Part shown: piece by piece, positions 1 to 5,683 of the stretch
Numbering within the stretch: the stretch's first letter is position 1
Layout of the letters: the number at the start of each line of letters is the position of its first letter
Assembly: GCA_021816565.1 (NCBI GenBank)
Contig: JAKAXN010000223.1
Location: forward strand, 1 to 7,542
Direction of reading: 5' to 3'
Length of the DNA: 7,542 nt
From: Actinomycetes bacterium
Lineage (GTDB): Bacteria; Actinomycetota; Acidimicrobiia; Acidimicrobiales; Palsa-688
Translations under genes and position numbers: made by a program
Notes under the pieces: model-generated
What the model was told of the DNA's origin: nothing
What the model saw: the letters and a program-made list of their open reading frames with translations, nothing else
The model's database searches: none

Positions 1-15
1 GGTGGTCACACCGCG

Positions 16-21
16 AAGATA
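16..21 (-). promoter_or_regulatory. candidate -10 hexamer for a leaderless gene leaving the window
   Basis: On the minus strand, TATCTT is followed by six bases and then GTG ACC ACC at positions 9-1, which then leaves the window. A -10 hexamer this close to a GTG is the arrangement expected for a leaderless actinobacterial gene, and the same layout is seen twice at the divergent region near 2230-2360. No convincing -35 is visible. Only three codons of the putative gene are in view, so it is not called as a CDS. The call rests on the hexamer and the spacing alone. Confidence 0.3.
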
Positions 22-29
22 CCCACCAC

Positions 30-43
30 CTGGGACATCCCAG
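30..43. other. short inverted repeat downstream of mnmA
   Basis: Arms CTGGGA and TCCCAG flank a two-base centre, about 17 bases past the mnmA stop. As RNA it would form a five-pair stem with a four-base loop. No T-tract follows in the mnmA direction, so it is a weak terminator candidate. It also lies 9 bp upstream of the candidate -10 at 16-21, about where an operator for the next gene could sit. The function is undecided. Confidence 0.3.
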
Positions 44-59
44 AAAGGACCCGGGCGGC

Positions 60-1094
60 TCAGGCCGGGACCGCCACCCCGCCGCCCACCACGGCGTCGC
101 CGCGGTAGAGCACCACGCTCTGGCCGGGCGCCACCCGGCGGATGGGCTCCGCCAGCACCACCCGGCCGTCGGGATCCCAGCGGCCCGCCACCGGCGAGCC
201 GTGGGCGCTCACCTGCACGTCGAGCTCCTCGCCGGGCCGGGGCGGGTCCTCCACCCACGTCGGGGCGGTGACGGCCACCTCATCCACCATCAGCTGCTCG
301 ACCGGTCCGACGCGGACCACGGCGGCGTCGGGGTCCACCCCGACGACGTAGCGGCTCCCGACAGCCGGGCCCAGGCCCCGGCGCTGACCCACCGTGACCA
401 GCTCCACGGCGGGCACGCCACCGAGGTCGCGTCCCTCCTCGTCGAGCACCCGGCCCGGCCTCAGGGGGATCCTCGCCCCGAGGAACGCCTCCCGTCCGCC
501 GGTGCGGGAGATGAAGCACACATCCTGGCTGTCGGCCTTGGCGGCGGTCCTGAGCCCCAGCTCGGCGGCCCGGGCCCGGACGTCGGCCTTGGTCATGACC
601 CCCACCGGGAGGAGCACCCGGCCCAGCTGGTCACCGCGGAGCATGTGCAACACGTAGGACTGGTCCTTGGCCCGGTCGGCCCCTCGCCGCAGGGACCACC
701 CGCCGCCGGGCCCGGCCACCACCCGGGCGTGGTGGCCGGTGGCCACAGCGTCGAAACCCAGTTGGACGGCCCGGGCCAGGAAGCGGTCGAACTTCAGGTG
801 GCGGTTGCACTCGATGCACGGGTTCGGGGTGCGGCCGGCGGCGTGGTCAGCCACGTAGGGCTCGACCACGTGGCGTTCGAACTCATCGGAGAAGTTGAAC
901 ACGTGGTGGCTGATGCCGAGCTGGTCGGCCACCCGGCGGGCGTCGTCGACGTCGGCCACCGAGCAGCAGCCGCTGTCGGAGGGCCCGCCCCAGAGCTTCA
1001 TGGTGGCGCCCACCGCCCGATGGCCGGCCTCGATCACCAGGGCGGCAGCCACTGAGGAGTCCACCCCGCCGGACATGGCTATCAGAACCCGCAC
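60..1094 (-). CDS. mnmA: tRNA-specific 2-thiouridylase MnmA
   Basis: MnmA activates U34 of tRNA-Lys, tRNA-Glu and tRNA-Gln with ATP in the cytoplasm and replaces the C2 oxygen with sulfur delivered by a cysteine desulfurase and carriers. The 344-residue protein opens with the PP-loop SGGVDSS (residues 8-14). It then shows the NPCIECNRHLKF segment (Cys93, Cys96) and DSQDVCFI (Cys193). By family alignment from memory, Cys96 and Cys193 match the catalytic pair Cys102 and Cys199 of E. coli MnmA. TGHHAR (119-124) and VTVGQRRGLG (233-242) are further family blocks, and the C-terminal beta-barrel region is complete. The length is close to the family norm. The start is GTG, immediately after the TGA of the desulfurase gene, with GAGGGGAG (plus-strand positions 1100-1107) as ribosome binding site. 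The abutting junction implies cotranscription and translational coupling with the sulfur donor. Confidence 0.97.
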   Translation of the reverse strand: MRVLIAMSGGVDSSVAAALVIEAGHRAVGATMKLWGGPSDSGCCSVADVDDARRVADQLGISHHVFNFSDEFERHVVEPYVADHAAGRTPNPCIECNRHLKFDRFLARAVQLGFDAVATGHHARVVAGPGGGWSLRRGADRAKDQSYVLHMLRGDQLGRVLLPVGVMTKADVRARAAELGLRTAAKADSQDVCFISRTGGREAFLGARIPLRPGRVLDEEGRDLGGVPAVELVTVGQRRGLGPAVGSRYVVGVDPDAAVVRVGPVEQLMVDEVAVTAPTWVEDPPRPGEELDVQVSAHGSPVAGRWDPDGRVVLAEPIRRVAPGQSVVLYRGDAVVGGGVAVPA

Positions 1095-2225
1095 TCAGGC
1101 TCCCCTCAAGTCGGTGACCGCCTTCACGACCACGTCGGCGGCCCGGTCCACGTCGGCGTCGGTCGTGGTGGGACCGAGCGTGAGCCGCAGGCAGGATCCG
1201 GCTTCGATCTTGTCCACGCCCATGGCCATCAGCACCGGGCTGGGCTCGAGGGCCCCGCTGGCGCAGGCCGCCCCGGCCGACGCGCAGACCCCGGCTTCGT
1301 CGAGGAGGAAAAGCAGCGCCTCGCTCTCCACCCCCGGGAAGCGGAGGTGGCAGTGGCCGGGGACACGGGGAGAGCCGGTGGCGGTGACGACGGCGTCGGG
1401 GACAGCTTCGAGGAGCCGGCCGGCCAGGCGGTCCCGGCGCCGGGCCACCGCCTCCCAGCGAGCCGGGCGGTCCCCGGAGGTCAGGGCCCCGACGGCGGCA
1501 CCGAAGCCGACGATGGCCGCCACGTTGTGGGTGCCACTGCGCCGCTCGCGCTCCTGGCCGCCACCGTGGACGGTGGGCCCGATCCGCACCCCGGAGCGGA
1601 CGGCCAGGGCTCCGGCCCCCTGAGGCCCACCCAGCTTGTGGGCGCTGACCGACACCAGATCGCACAGCGCCCCCACCGGGGCCAGGTCCATCCAAGGTGC
1701 GGCCTGGACGGCGTCGGTGTGCAGCACCGCCCCGGGCGACAGGCGCCGCACCAGCTTGGCTATGCGGGCCAACGGCTGGATCACGCCGGTCTCGTGGTTG
1801 GCCAGCTGCACCGACACCACCGCCACGTCCGCTCCGAGCAGGCTGCGCATCCGGTCGGGGTCGATCAGCCCGTCGGGTCCGACCCCGACGGTGCGGACCT
1901 CCCGGCCGCTGGCCCGGGCCGCCTCCAGAACCGCCGGGTGCTCGACGGCGCTGACCACCACCGCCCCTGGGCGATCAGCCAGGGAGCCGAGGACACCCAG
2001 GTTGTCGGCCTCGGTGCCTCCGGAGGTGAAGACGATCTCGCCGGGGCCGACGCCGAGCCCGGCGGCCACCCGCTCCCGGGCCTCCTCCACCGCGGCGCGG
2101 GCCCGGCGGGCCACCCGGTGGGACCCGGAGGGGTTGCCGAACGACGCGCCGAGCCAGCCGATCATGGCCTCGCCGGCCGCCGGGTGCAGGGGCCCGCCGG
2201 CAGCGTGATCGAGGTAGAGGCCCAC
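1095..2225 (-). CDS. cysteine desulfurase, NifS/IscS family (PLP-dependent)
   Basis: This enzyme converts L-cysteine to alanine and leaves a persulfide on its active-site cysteine. Numbered from the GTG start (376 residues), it shows SGGTEADN (68-75), SAVEHPA with His96 stacking on the cofactor, NHETG (143-147), HTDAVQ with Asp171, and SAHKLGGPQG, where Lys197 should form the PLP Schiff base. It also has GGGQERERRSGT (221-232) and the catalytic loop SAGAACASG with Cys321. The loop length before the conserved downstream helix suits group I enzymes (IscS/NifS). A longer reading from TTG at 2282 is open, but its 19 extra residues do not look like family sequence. The fold begins right after the GTG (GLYLDHAAGG), and a TANNNT hexamer lies 7 bases upstream. 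No iscU or other Fe-S assembly gene is visible. Abutting mnmA suggests a tRNA-thiolation role, although a shared role in Fe-S assembly is possible. Confidence 0.95.
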   Translation of the reverse strand: MGLYLDHAAGGPLHPAAGEAMIGWLGASFGNPSGSHRVARRARAAVEEARERVAAGLGVGPGEIVFTSGGTEADNLGVLGSLADRPGAVVVSAVEHPAVLEAARASGREVRTVGVGPDGLIDPDRMRSLLGADVAVVSVQLANHETGVIQPLARIAKLVRRLSPGAVLHTDAVQAAPWMDLAPVGALCDLVSVSAHKLGGPQGAGALAVRSGVRIGPTVHGGGQERERRSGTHNVAAIVGFGAAVGALTSGDRPARWEAVARRRDRLAGRLLEAVPDAVVTATGSPRVPGHCHLRFPGVESEALLFLLDEAGVCASAGAACASGALEPSPVLMAMGVDKIEAGSCLRLTLGPTTTDADVDRAADVVVKAVTDLRGA

Positions 2226-2232
2226 GACGCCC

Positions 2233-2238
2233 AGCGTA
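2233..2238 (-). promoter_or_regulatory. candidate -10 of a leaderless promoter for the desulfurase-mnmA operon
   Basis: On the minus strand, TACGCT fits the actinobacterial TANNNT consensus and is separated from the GTG start at 2225 by 7 bases. Transcription would begin at or within a base or two of the start codon. No Shine-Dalgarno sequence is present in the same stretch, which supports leaderless initiation at this GTG over the upstream TTG. The -35 is not recognisable. Confidence 0.45.
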
Positions 2239-2345
2239 CCGGCGGCGGGTTCTTCGATCCCTTCCCGTATCTCCGGTCGCAACGGTGGGCGCGCGCCATT
2301 GCCTCCAGCGGGGAGTAGCGTCGCGGTGTGCTCGTGCGGACCGGC

Positions 2346-2351
2346 TACCTT
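2346..2351 (+). promoter_or_regulatory. candidate -10 of a leaderless promoter for the galT-like gene
   Basis: TACCTT is followed by 8 bases (TTTCTGAC) and then GTG at 2360. This spacing would put the transcript's first base at or next to the start codon. There is no purine-rich ribosome binding site between the hexamer and the GTG. A -35 element is not evident. This layout was used to choose the start codon of the downstream gene. Confidence 0.45.
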
Positions 2352-2359
2352 TTTCTGAC

Positions 2360-3346
2360 GTGAGCCAGCTCAGGCTCGACCCAATGACGGGCCGATGGGT
2401 CGTGATCGCCGGTGAACGGGCCCAGCGCCCGTCCGACTTCCTCCCGCGGCGCCTGCCGGTGGAGGACGACCCCCTCCGACCCTGCCCGTTCTGCCCCGGC
2501 CAGGACGCCAACCTGAACCCGGTCATCGAGCGCATCGGCGCCGACGGCAACTGGGAGGTCCGGGTGGTGCCCAACCTGTACCCGGCGTTCAGCGGCAACG
2601 ACCCCATGGTGGTCTCCCACCTCGGCCCGGTGTTCACCCAGGCCCCGGCCAGCGGGGTGCACGACGTGGTCGTGCTGTCCCCGGACCACAATGTCAGCTG
2701 GGCCGACCTGGGCGCCGATCACTCGGCCCTGATCATGTACGCCATCCGGGACCGGATGCTCGAGCACTCCGAGGTGGCGGGCCTGCGCTACAGCCAGGCG
2801 GTGGTCAACTCGGGCCGGGAGGCCGGTGCCTCCATCGAGCATCCCCACGGCCAGTTGCTGACCATGCCCTTCATCCCCGGGGAGGCGGCCAACGAGCTGG
2901 CCGGCTTCGCCCGCTTCCAGGGCAACTGCCTGCTGTGCGCGGTCATGGAGGCGGAGCTGGAGGCCGGACACCGGGTCATCTACGCCGACGATCGGGTGGT
3001 CATGCTGTGCCCGTTCTGGAGCGGCACCCCCTACGAGATGATGCTCCTGCCCCGCTCGCACGAGATCCACCTCCACGCTGCCACCGACGACGATCTGGCG
3101 GCCATGGGCCGGTCGGTGCAGATGGCCCTGGCCTCACTGCGCACCCGCCTGGGCGACGTGGCCTACAACCTGATGTTCCACTCGGCGCCGTTCCGCACCA
3201 AGGCCGATTTCCACTGGCACGTGCACGTCATGCCGAAGATCTCCACCCGGGGTGGGTTCGAGATGGGCTCGGGAGTGCTCATCAACGTGGTGCCCCCCGA
3301 GCGGGCCGCCGAGGACCTGCGCAGCGAGCTGGCCGCCCACGCCTGA
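2360..3346 (+). CDS. galT: GalT-family nucleotidyltransferase (galactose-1-phosphate uridylyltransferase or related)
   Basis: Family enzymes exchange the nucleotidyl group between sugar 1-phosphates and UDP-sugars (Leloir pathway) through a uridylyl- or adenylyl-histidine. In the 328-residue protein, CPFC (Cys42, Cys45) and GVHD (His101) come first. NSGREAGASIEHPHGQ follows, with His161 matching a zinc ligand and His163 the catalytic nucleophile. A second CxxC lies at Cys190/Cys193, and FHWHVHVMP at 284-292. Two CxxC pairs with a C-terminal FEMGSGVLINVVPPE block resemble the plant ADP-glucose phosphorylase branch as well as bacterial GalT, so the substrate is uncertain. The start is GTG at 2360. 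The in-frame GTG at 2285 adds 25 residues with no family similarity, while the chosen start gives the typical LRLDPMTGRWVVIA opening. No galK or galE is in view. The gene converges on glgB across a 105-bp gap, so a link to alpha-glucan metabolism is possible. Confidence 0.9.
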   Translation: MSQLRLDPMTGRWVVIAGERAQRPSDFLPRRLPVEDDPLRPCPFCPGQDANLNPVIERIGADGNWEVRVVPNLYPAFSGNDPMVVSHLGPVFTQAPASGVHDVVVLSPDHNVSWADLGADHSALIMYAIRDRMLEHSEVAGLRYSQAVVNSGREAGASIEHPHGQLLTMPFIPGEAANELAGFARFQGNCLLCAVMEAELEAGHRVIYADDRVVMLCPFWSGTPYEMMLLPRSHEIHLHAATDDDLAAMGRSVQMALASLRTRLGDVAYNLMFHSAPFRTKADFHWHVHVMPKISTRGGFEMGSGVLINVVPPERAAEDLRSELAAHA

Positions 3347-3359
3347 CCGCAGGTAGCGA

Positions 3360-3383
3360 CCCGGCCGCCGGTACCCGGCCGGG
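3360..3383. terminator. GC-rich hairpin between convergent galT-like and glgB genes
   Basis: Positions 3360-3367 (CCCGGCCG) pair perfectly with 3376-3383 (CGGCCGGG) around an eight-base loop, 13 bases past the galT-like stop codon. The stem is all G-C. It has no following T-tract on either strand, so it is not a canonical intrinsic terminator. It could still end or stabilise the converging transcripts, as T-poor hairpins are proposed to do in high-GC actinobacteria. Called from position and pairing only. Confidence 0.4.
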
Positions 3384-3390
3384 CCAGATG

Positions 3391-3477
3391 GTCAGCCGGC
3401 GGCGTCGGGGGTCAGCCAGCGTCCGCGGGGGTCAGCCGGCGGCGACGGGGGTCAGCCGGCGGCGTCGGGGGTCAGCC
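3391..3477. repeat. 20-bp tandem repeat array, four full copies plus seven bases, overlapping the glgB 3' end
   Basis: Full units start at 3391, 3411, 3431 and 3451, and a partial unit starts at 3471; the period is exactly 20. Units 1 and 4 are identical (GTCAGCCGGCGGCGTCGGGG). Unit 3 differs by one base and unit 2 by four. The unit starting at 3451 contains the glgB stop codon (3452-3454) and the codons for its last residues (PDAAG). The other three units are noncoding copies of that gene end. Slipped-strand duplication is the simplest origin; a role in binding a protein or in transcript ends is open. Confidence 0.9.
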
Positions 3478-5683
3478 ACAGAACGCCGAGAGGCGGCAGC
3501 GTGAGCCCGGCCGAGAAGGGACGGCCGTGCCAGGGACTGGGCTCGGCGTCCACGCCGCCCAGGTTTCCGACACCCGATCCGCCCCACTCCCCGGCGTCGG
3601 TGTTGAGCACCTCCCGCCAGCGGCCCCCGGCCGGCAGGCCGATGCGGTAGTCGTAGCGGGGCACCGGTGTCAGGTTGGCCACGCACAGCACCGCCCCGTC
3701 GAAGCTCTCCTGCGCCCCCTCCGCCAGGCGGAGGAACGATATGACGCTCTGATCCGAGTCGTCGGCGTCGACCCACTGGAAGCCCTCGTGGGTGTCGTCG
3801 GCCTCCCACAGAGCCGGGAGCTCCCGGTAGGTGCGGTTGAGCTGGCGGAGCAGGTCGCGCACCCCCCGGTGGGATTCCCACTGATCGAGAATCCACCAGT
3901 CGAGCTCCCGCTCGGCGTTCCACTCCTGCTCGGGTGCCAGCTCGGCTCCCATGAACAGCAGCTGCTTGCCCGGGTGGGCCCACATCCAGGCATAGAGAGC
4001 CCGCAGGTTGGCCAGCTGCTGCCAGCGGTCGCCGGGCATCTTGTTGAGCAGCGAACCCTTTCCGTGCACCACCTCGTCATGGGAGAGGGGCAGAACGAAA
4101 TTCTCCGACCAGACGTAGATCAGCCCGAAGGTCAGCTCGCCATGGTGGTAGCGGCGGTGGATCGGATCGTGGGAGAAGTAGTCGAGAGTGTCGTGCATCC
4201 AGCCCATGTTCCACTTGAAGCCGAATCCGAGTCCGCCCAGGTAGGTGGGTCGGGAAACACCGGGCCAGGCGGTGGACTCCTCGGCGATGACCGTGGCCCC
4301 GGGGTGGAGCCCGAACACCGCCTCGTTCACCTCTTTGAGGAAAGCGACCGCCTCGAGGTTCTCCCGGCCCCCGAAGCGGTTCGGCACCCACTCTCCGGCC
4401 TCCCGGGAGTAGTCCAGGTACAGGATGGACGCCACGGCGTCCACCCGCAGCCCGTCGACGTGGAACTCCTCGATCCAGTACAGGGCGTTGGCCAGCAGGA
4501 AGTTGCGCACCTCGTTGCGGCCGAAGTTGAAGATCAGTGTCCCCCAGTCGGGATGCTCCCCCTGGCGCGGGTCGGCGTGCTCGTACAGCGCCGTCCCGTC
4601 GAAGCGGGCCAGGGCGAAAGCGTCCTTGGGGAAGTGGGCCGGAACCCAGTCCATGATCACGCCTATCCCGGCACCGTGCAGGGCGTCGACCAGCGCCCTG
4701 AAGTCGTCGGGGGTCCCGAAGCGCGACGTCGGAGCGTAGTAACCGGACACCTGGTAGCCCCACGAACCGCTGAAGGGGTGCTCGGCCAGGGGCAGGAACT
4801 CCACGTGGGTGAATCCCAGGTCTGCCAGGTATCCCGGCAGCTCATCTGCCAGTTCCCGATAGGTCATGGGGCGCCGGCCGCCGTCGGTGTCGTCGGTGTA
4901 GCGCCAGGATCCGAGGTGCATCTCATAGACGGCCATCGGGCGGTGCAACAGGTCGGTGCCGGCCCGCTCCTCGATCCACCCGCTGTCCGCCCAGCGGTGC
5001 TCAGGCTGGCCGACGACCACGCTGGCGGTGGCGGGCGGCTGCTCCATGTAGAAGGCCATCGGGTCGGTCTTCAGGATCACCCTCTCGTCGGGGGTGACCA
5101 GCTCGTACTTGTACCTCTGCCCGGCGGCCGCCCCGGGGACGAAGAGCTCCCACACCCCCGACGACCCGAGGGACCGCATGGGGTGCACCCTCCCGTCCCA
5201 CAGATTCCAGTCACCGACCACCCGCACGGCCTTGGCGTTGGGGGCCCAGACGGCGAACGCCACCCCCTCGAGCCCGTCATGGACCCGGCAGTGGGCCCCC
5301 AGCACCTCCCAGAGCCGGTGATGACGGCCCTCACCGAAGAGGTACAGATCCATCTCCCCGAGGGTGGGCCACAGGCGGTAGGGGTCGTCGAAGCGGAAGC
5401 TCGACTGGGACCCGCCCCGGGTGTAGAGCGCCTCCAGCTGATACGACGGCGACGCCCCGTCGCCAGCGGCCGCCGGGTCCAGGCGGGCCTCGAACAACCC
5501 GGCCGGGTGGATCATCTTCATGTCCACCGCTTCGCCGGTGGCGCTCAGCACCCTCATGGCGGTGGCCTCGGGCCGGTAGGCCCGCACCACTCCGTCATGG
5601 AAACCCAGGACGCGGTGGGGGTCGGAGTGCCGACCGGCCACGACCAGCTCGACCTCCCGGTCAGTCACCGCCTGACTTTTCAT
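3452..5683 (-). CDS. glgB: 1,4-alpha-glucan branching enzyme GlgB (GH13)
   Basis: GlgB cuts an alpha-1,4-glucan chain and rejoins the piece by an alpha-1,6 bond, creating branches in glycogen. The 743 residues show the usual order. An N1 module with GRHSDPHRVLGFHDG lies at 17-31. A CBM48 module (about 125-220) carries FAVWAPNAKAVRVVGDWNLW. The GH13 barrel (about 250-610) and a C-terminal beta domain follow. Catalytic landmarks are MDWVPAHFP (344-352), nucleophile Asp415 in GLRVDAVAS, acid/base Glu468 in VIAEES, and Asp536 in LSHDEVVHG. Length matches actinobacterial homologues of about 730-740 residues. The ATG start has a strong AAGGAGG five bases upstream, inside the end of the maltokinase gene, which it overlaps by 23 bp. 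The last residues (PDAAG) come from the first unit of a 20-bp tandem repeat. It is the last gene of the treS-mak-glgB operon, acting on polymer made by GlgE. Confidence 0.98.
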   Translation of the reverse strand: MKSQAVTDREVELVVAGRHSDPHRVLGFHDGVVRAYRPEATAMRVLSATGEAVDMKMIHPAGLFEARLDPAAAGDGASPSYQLEALYTRGGSQSSFRFDDPYRLWPTLGEMDLYLFGEGRHHRLWEVLGAHCRVHDGLEGVAFAVWAPNAKAVRVVGDWNLWDGRVHPMRSLGSSGVWELFVPGAAAGQRYKYELVTPDERVILKTDPMAFYMEQPPATASVVVGQPEHRWADSGWIEERAGTDLLHRPMAVYEMHLGSWRYTDDTDGGRRPMTYRELADELPGYLADLGFTHVEFLPLAEHPFSGSWGYQVSGYYAPTSRFGTPDDFRALVDALHGAGIGVIMDWVPAHFPKDAFALARFDGTALYEHADPRQGEHPDWGTLIFNFGRNEVRNFLLANALYWIEEFHVDGLRVDAVASILYLDYSREAGEWVPNRFGGRENLEAVAFLKEVNEAVFGLHPGATVIAEESTAWPGVSRPTYLGGLGFGFKWNMGWMHDTLDYFSHDPIHRRYHHGELTFGLIYVWSENFVLPLSHDEVVHGKGSLLNKMPGDRWQQLANLRALYAWMWAHPGKQLLFMGAELAPEQEWNAERELDWWILDQWESHRGVRDLLRQLNRTYRELPALWEADDTHEGFQWVDADDSDQSVISFLRLAEGAQESFDGAVLCVANLTPVPRYDYRIGLPAGGRWREVLNTDAGEWGGSGVGNLGGVDAEPSPWHGRPFSAGLTLPPLGVLWLTPDAAG

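Larger units (their letters stand above)
2226..2359. promoter_or_regulatory. divergent promoter region between desulfurase and galT-like genes
   Basis: This 134-bp gap separates divergently transcribed genes and must hold at least two promoters. Each flanking GTG start has a TANNNT hexamer a few bases upstream and no Shine-Dalgarno sequence. No good TTGACA-like -35 was found at 16-19 bp from either hexamer. Nothing else recognisable, such as a riboswitch or a clear operator, was seen. If the longer TTG start of the desulfurase or the longer GTG start of galT were real, this gap would almost vanish. Confidence 0.6.

Noticed and set aside
201..1055. Long plus-strand open frame opposite mnmA
   Set aside because: The composition is rich in Gly, His, Pro and Ala with no motif, and the opposite strand encodes clear MnmA motifs throughout.
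2226..2282. N-terminal extension of the desulfurase from TTG at 2282
   Set aside because: The 19 added residues are not family-like, TTG is a rare start, and the GTG at 2225 sits just before the conserved first strand with a -10-like hexamer at leaderless spacing.
2288..2297. Perfect 10-bp palindrome GGCGCGCGCC in the divergent region
   Set aside because: An alternating G/C palindrome of this size is expected by chance in such GC-rich DNA, and it is not positioned at either promoter hexamer.
1347..2318. Long plus-strand open frame opposite the desulfurase
   Set aside because: Antisense shadow of the desulfurase gene, with no family features and no start signal.
2285..2359. N-terminal extension of the galT-like protein from GTG at 2285
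   Set aside because: The 25 added residues (Arg/Cys-rich) have no resemblance to the family, which normally begins near LRLDPMTGRWVVIA.
2345..3076. Minus-strand open frame opposite the galT-like gene
   Set aside because: The plus strand carries all GalT motifs in order. This frame has none and would cover the divergent promoter.
3391..3477. CRISPR array
   Set aside because: The repeats are directly adjacent 20-bp units with no unique spacers, and no cas gene is present, so this is a simple tandem repeat.
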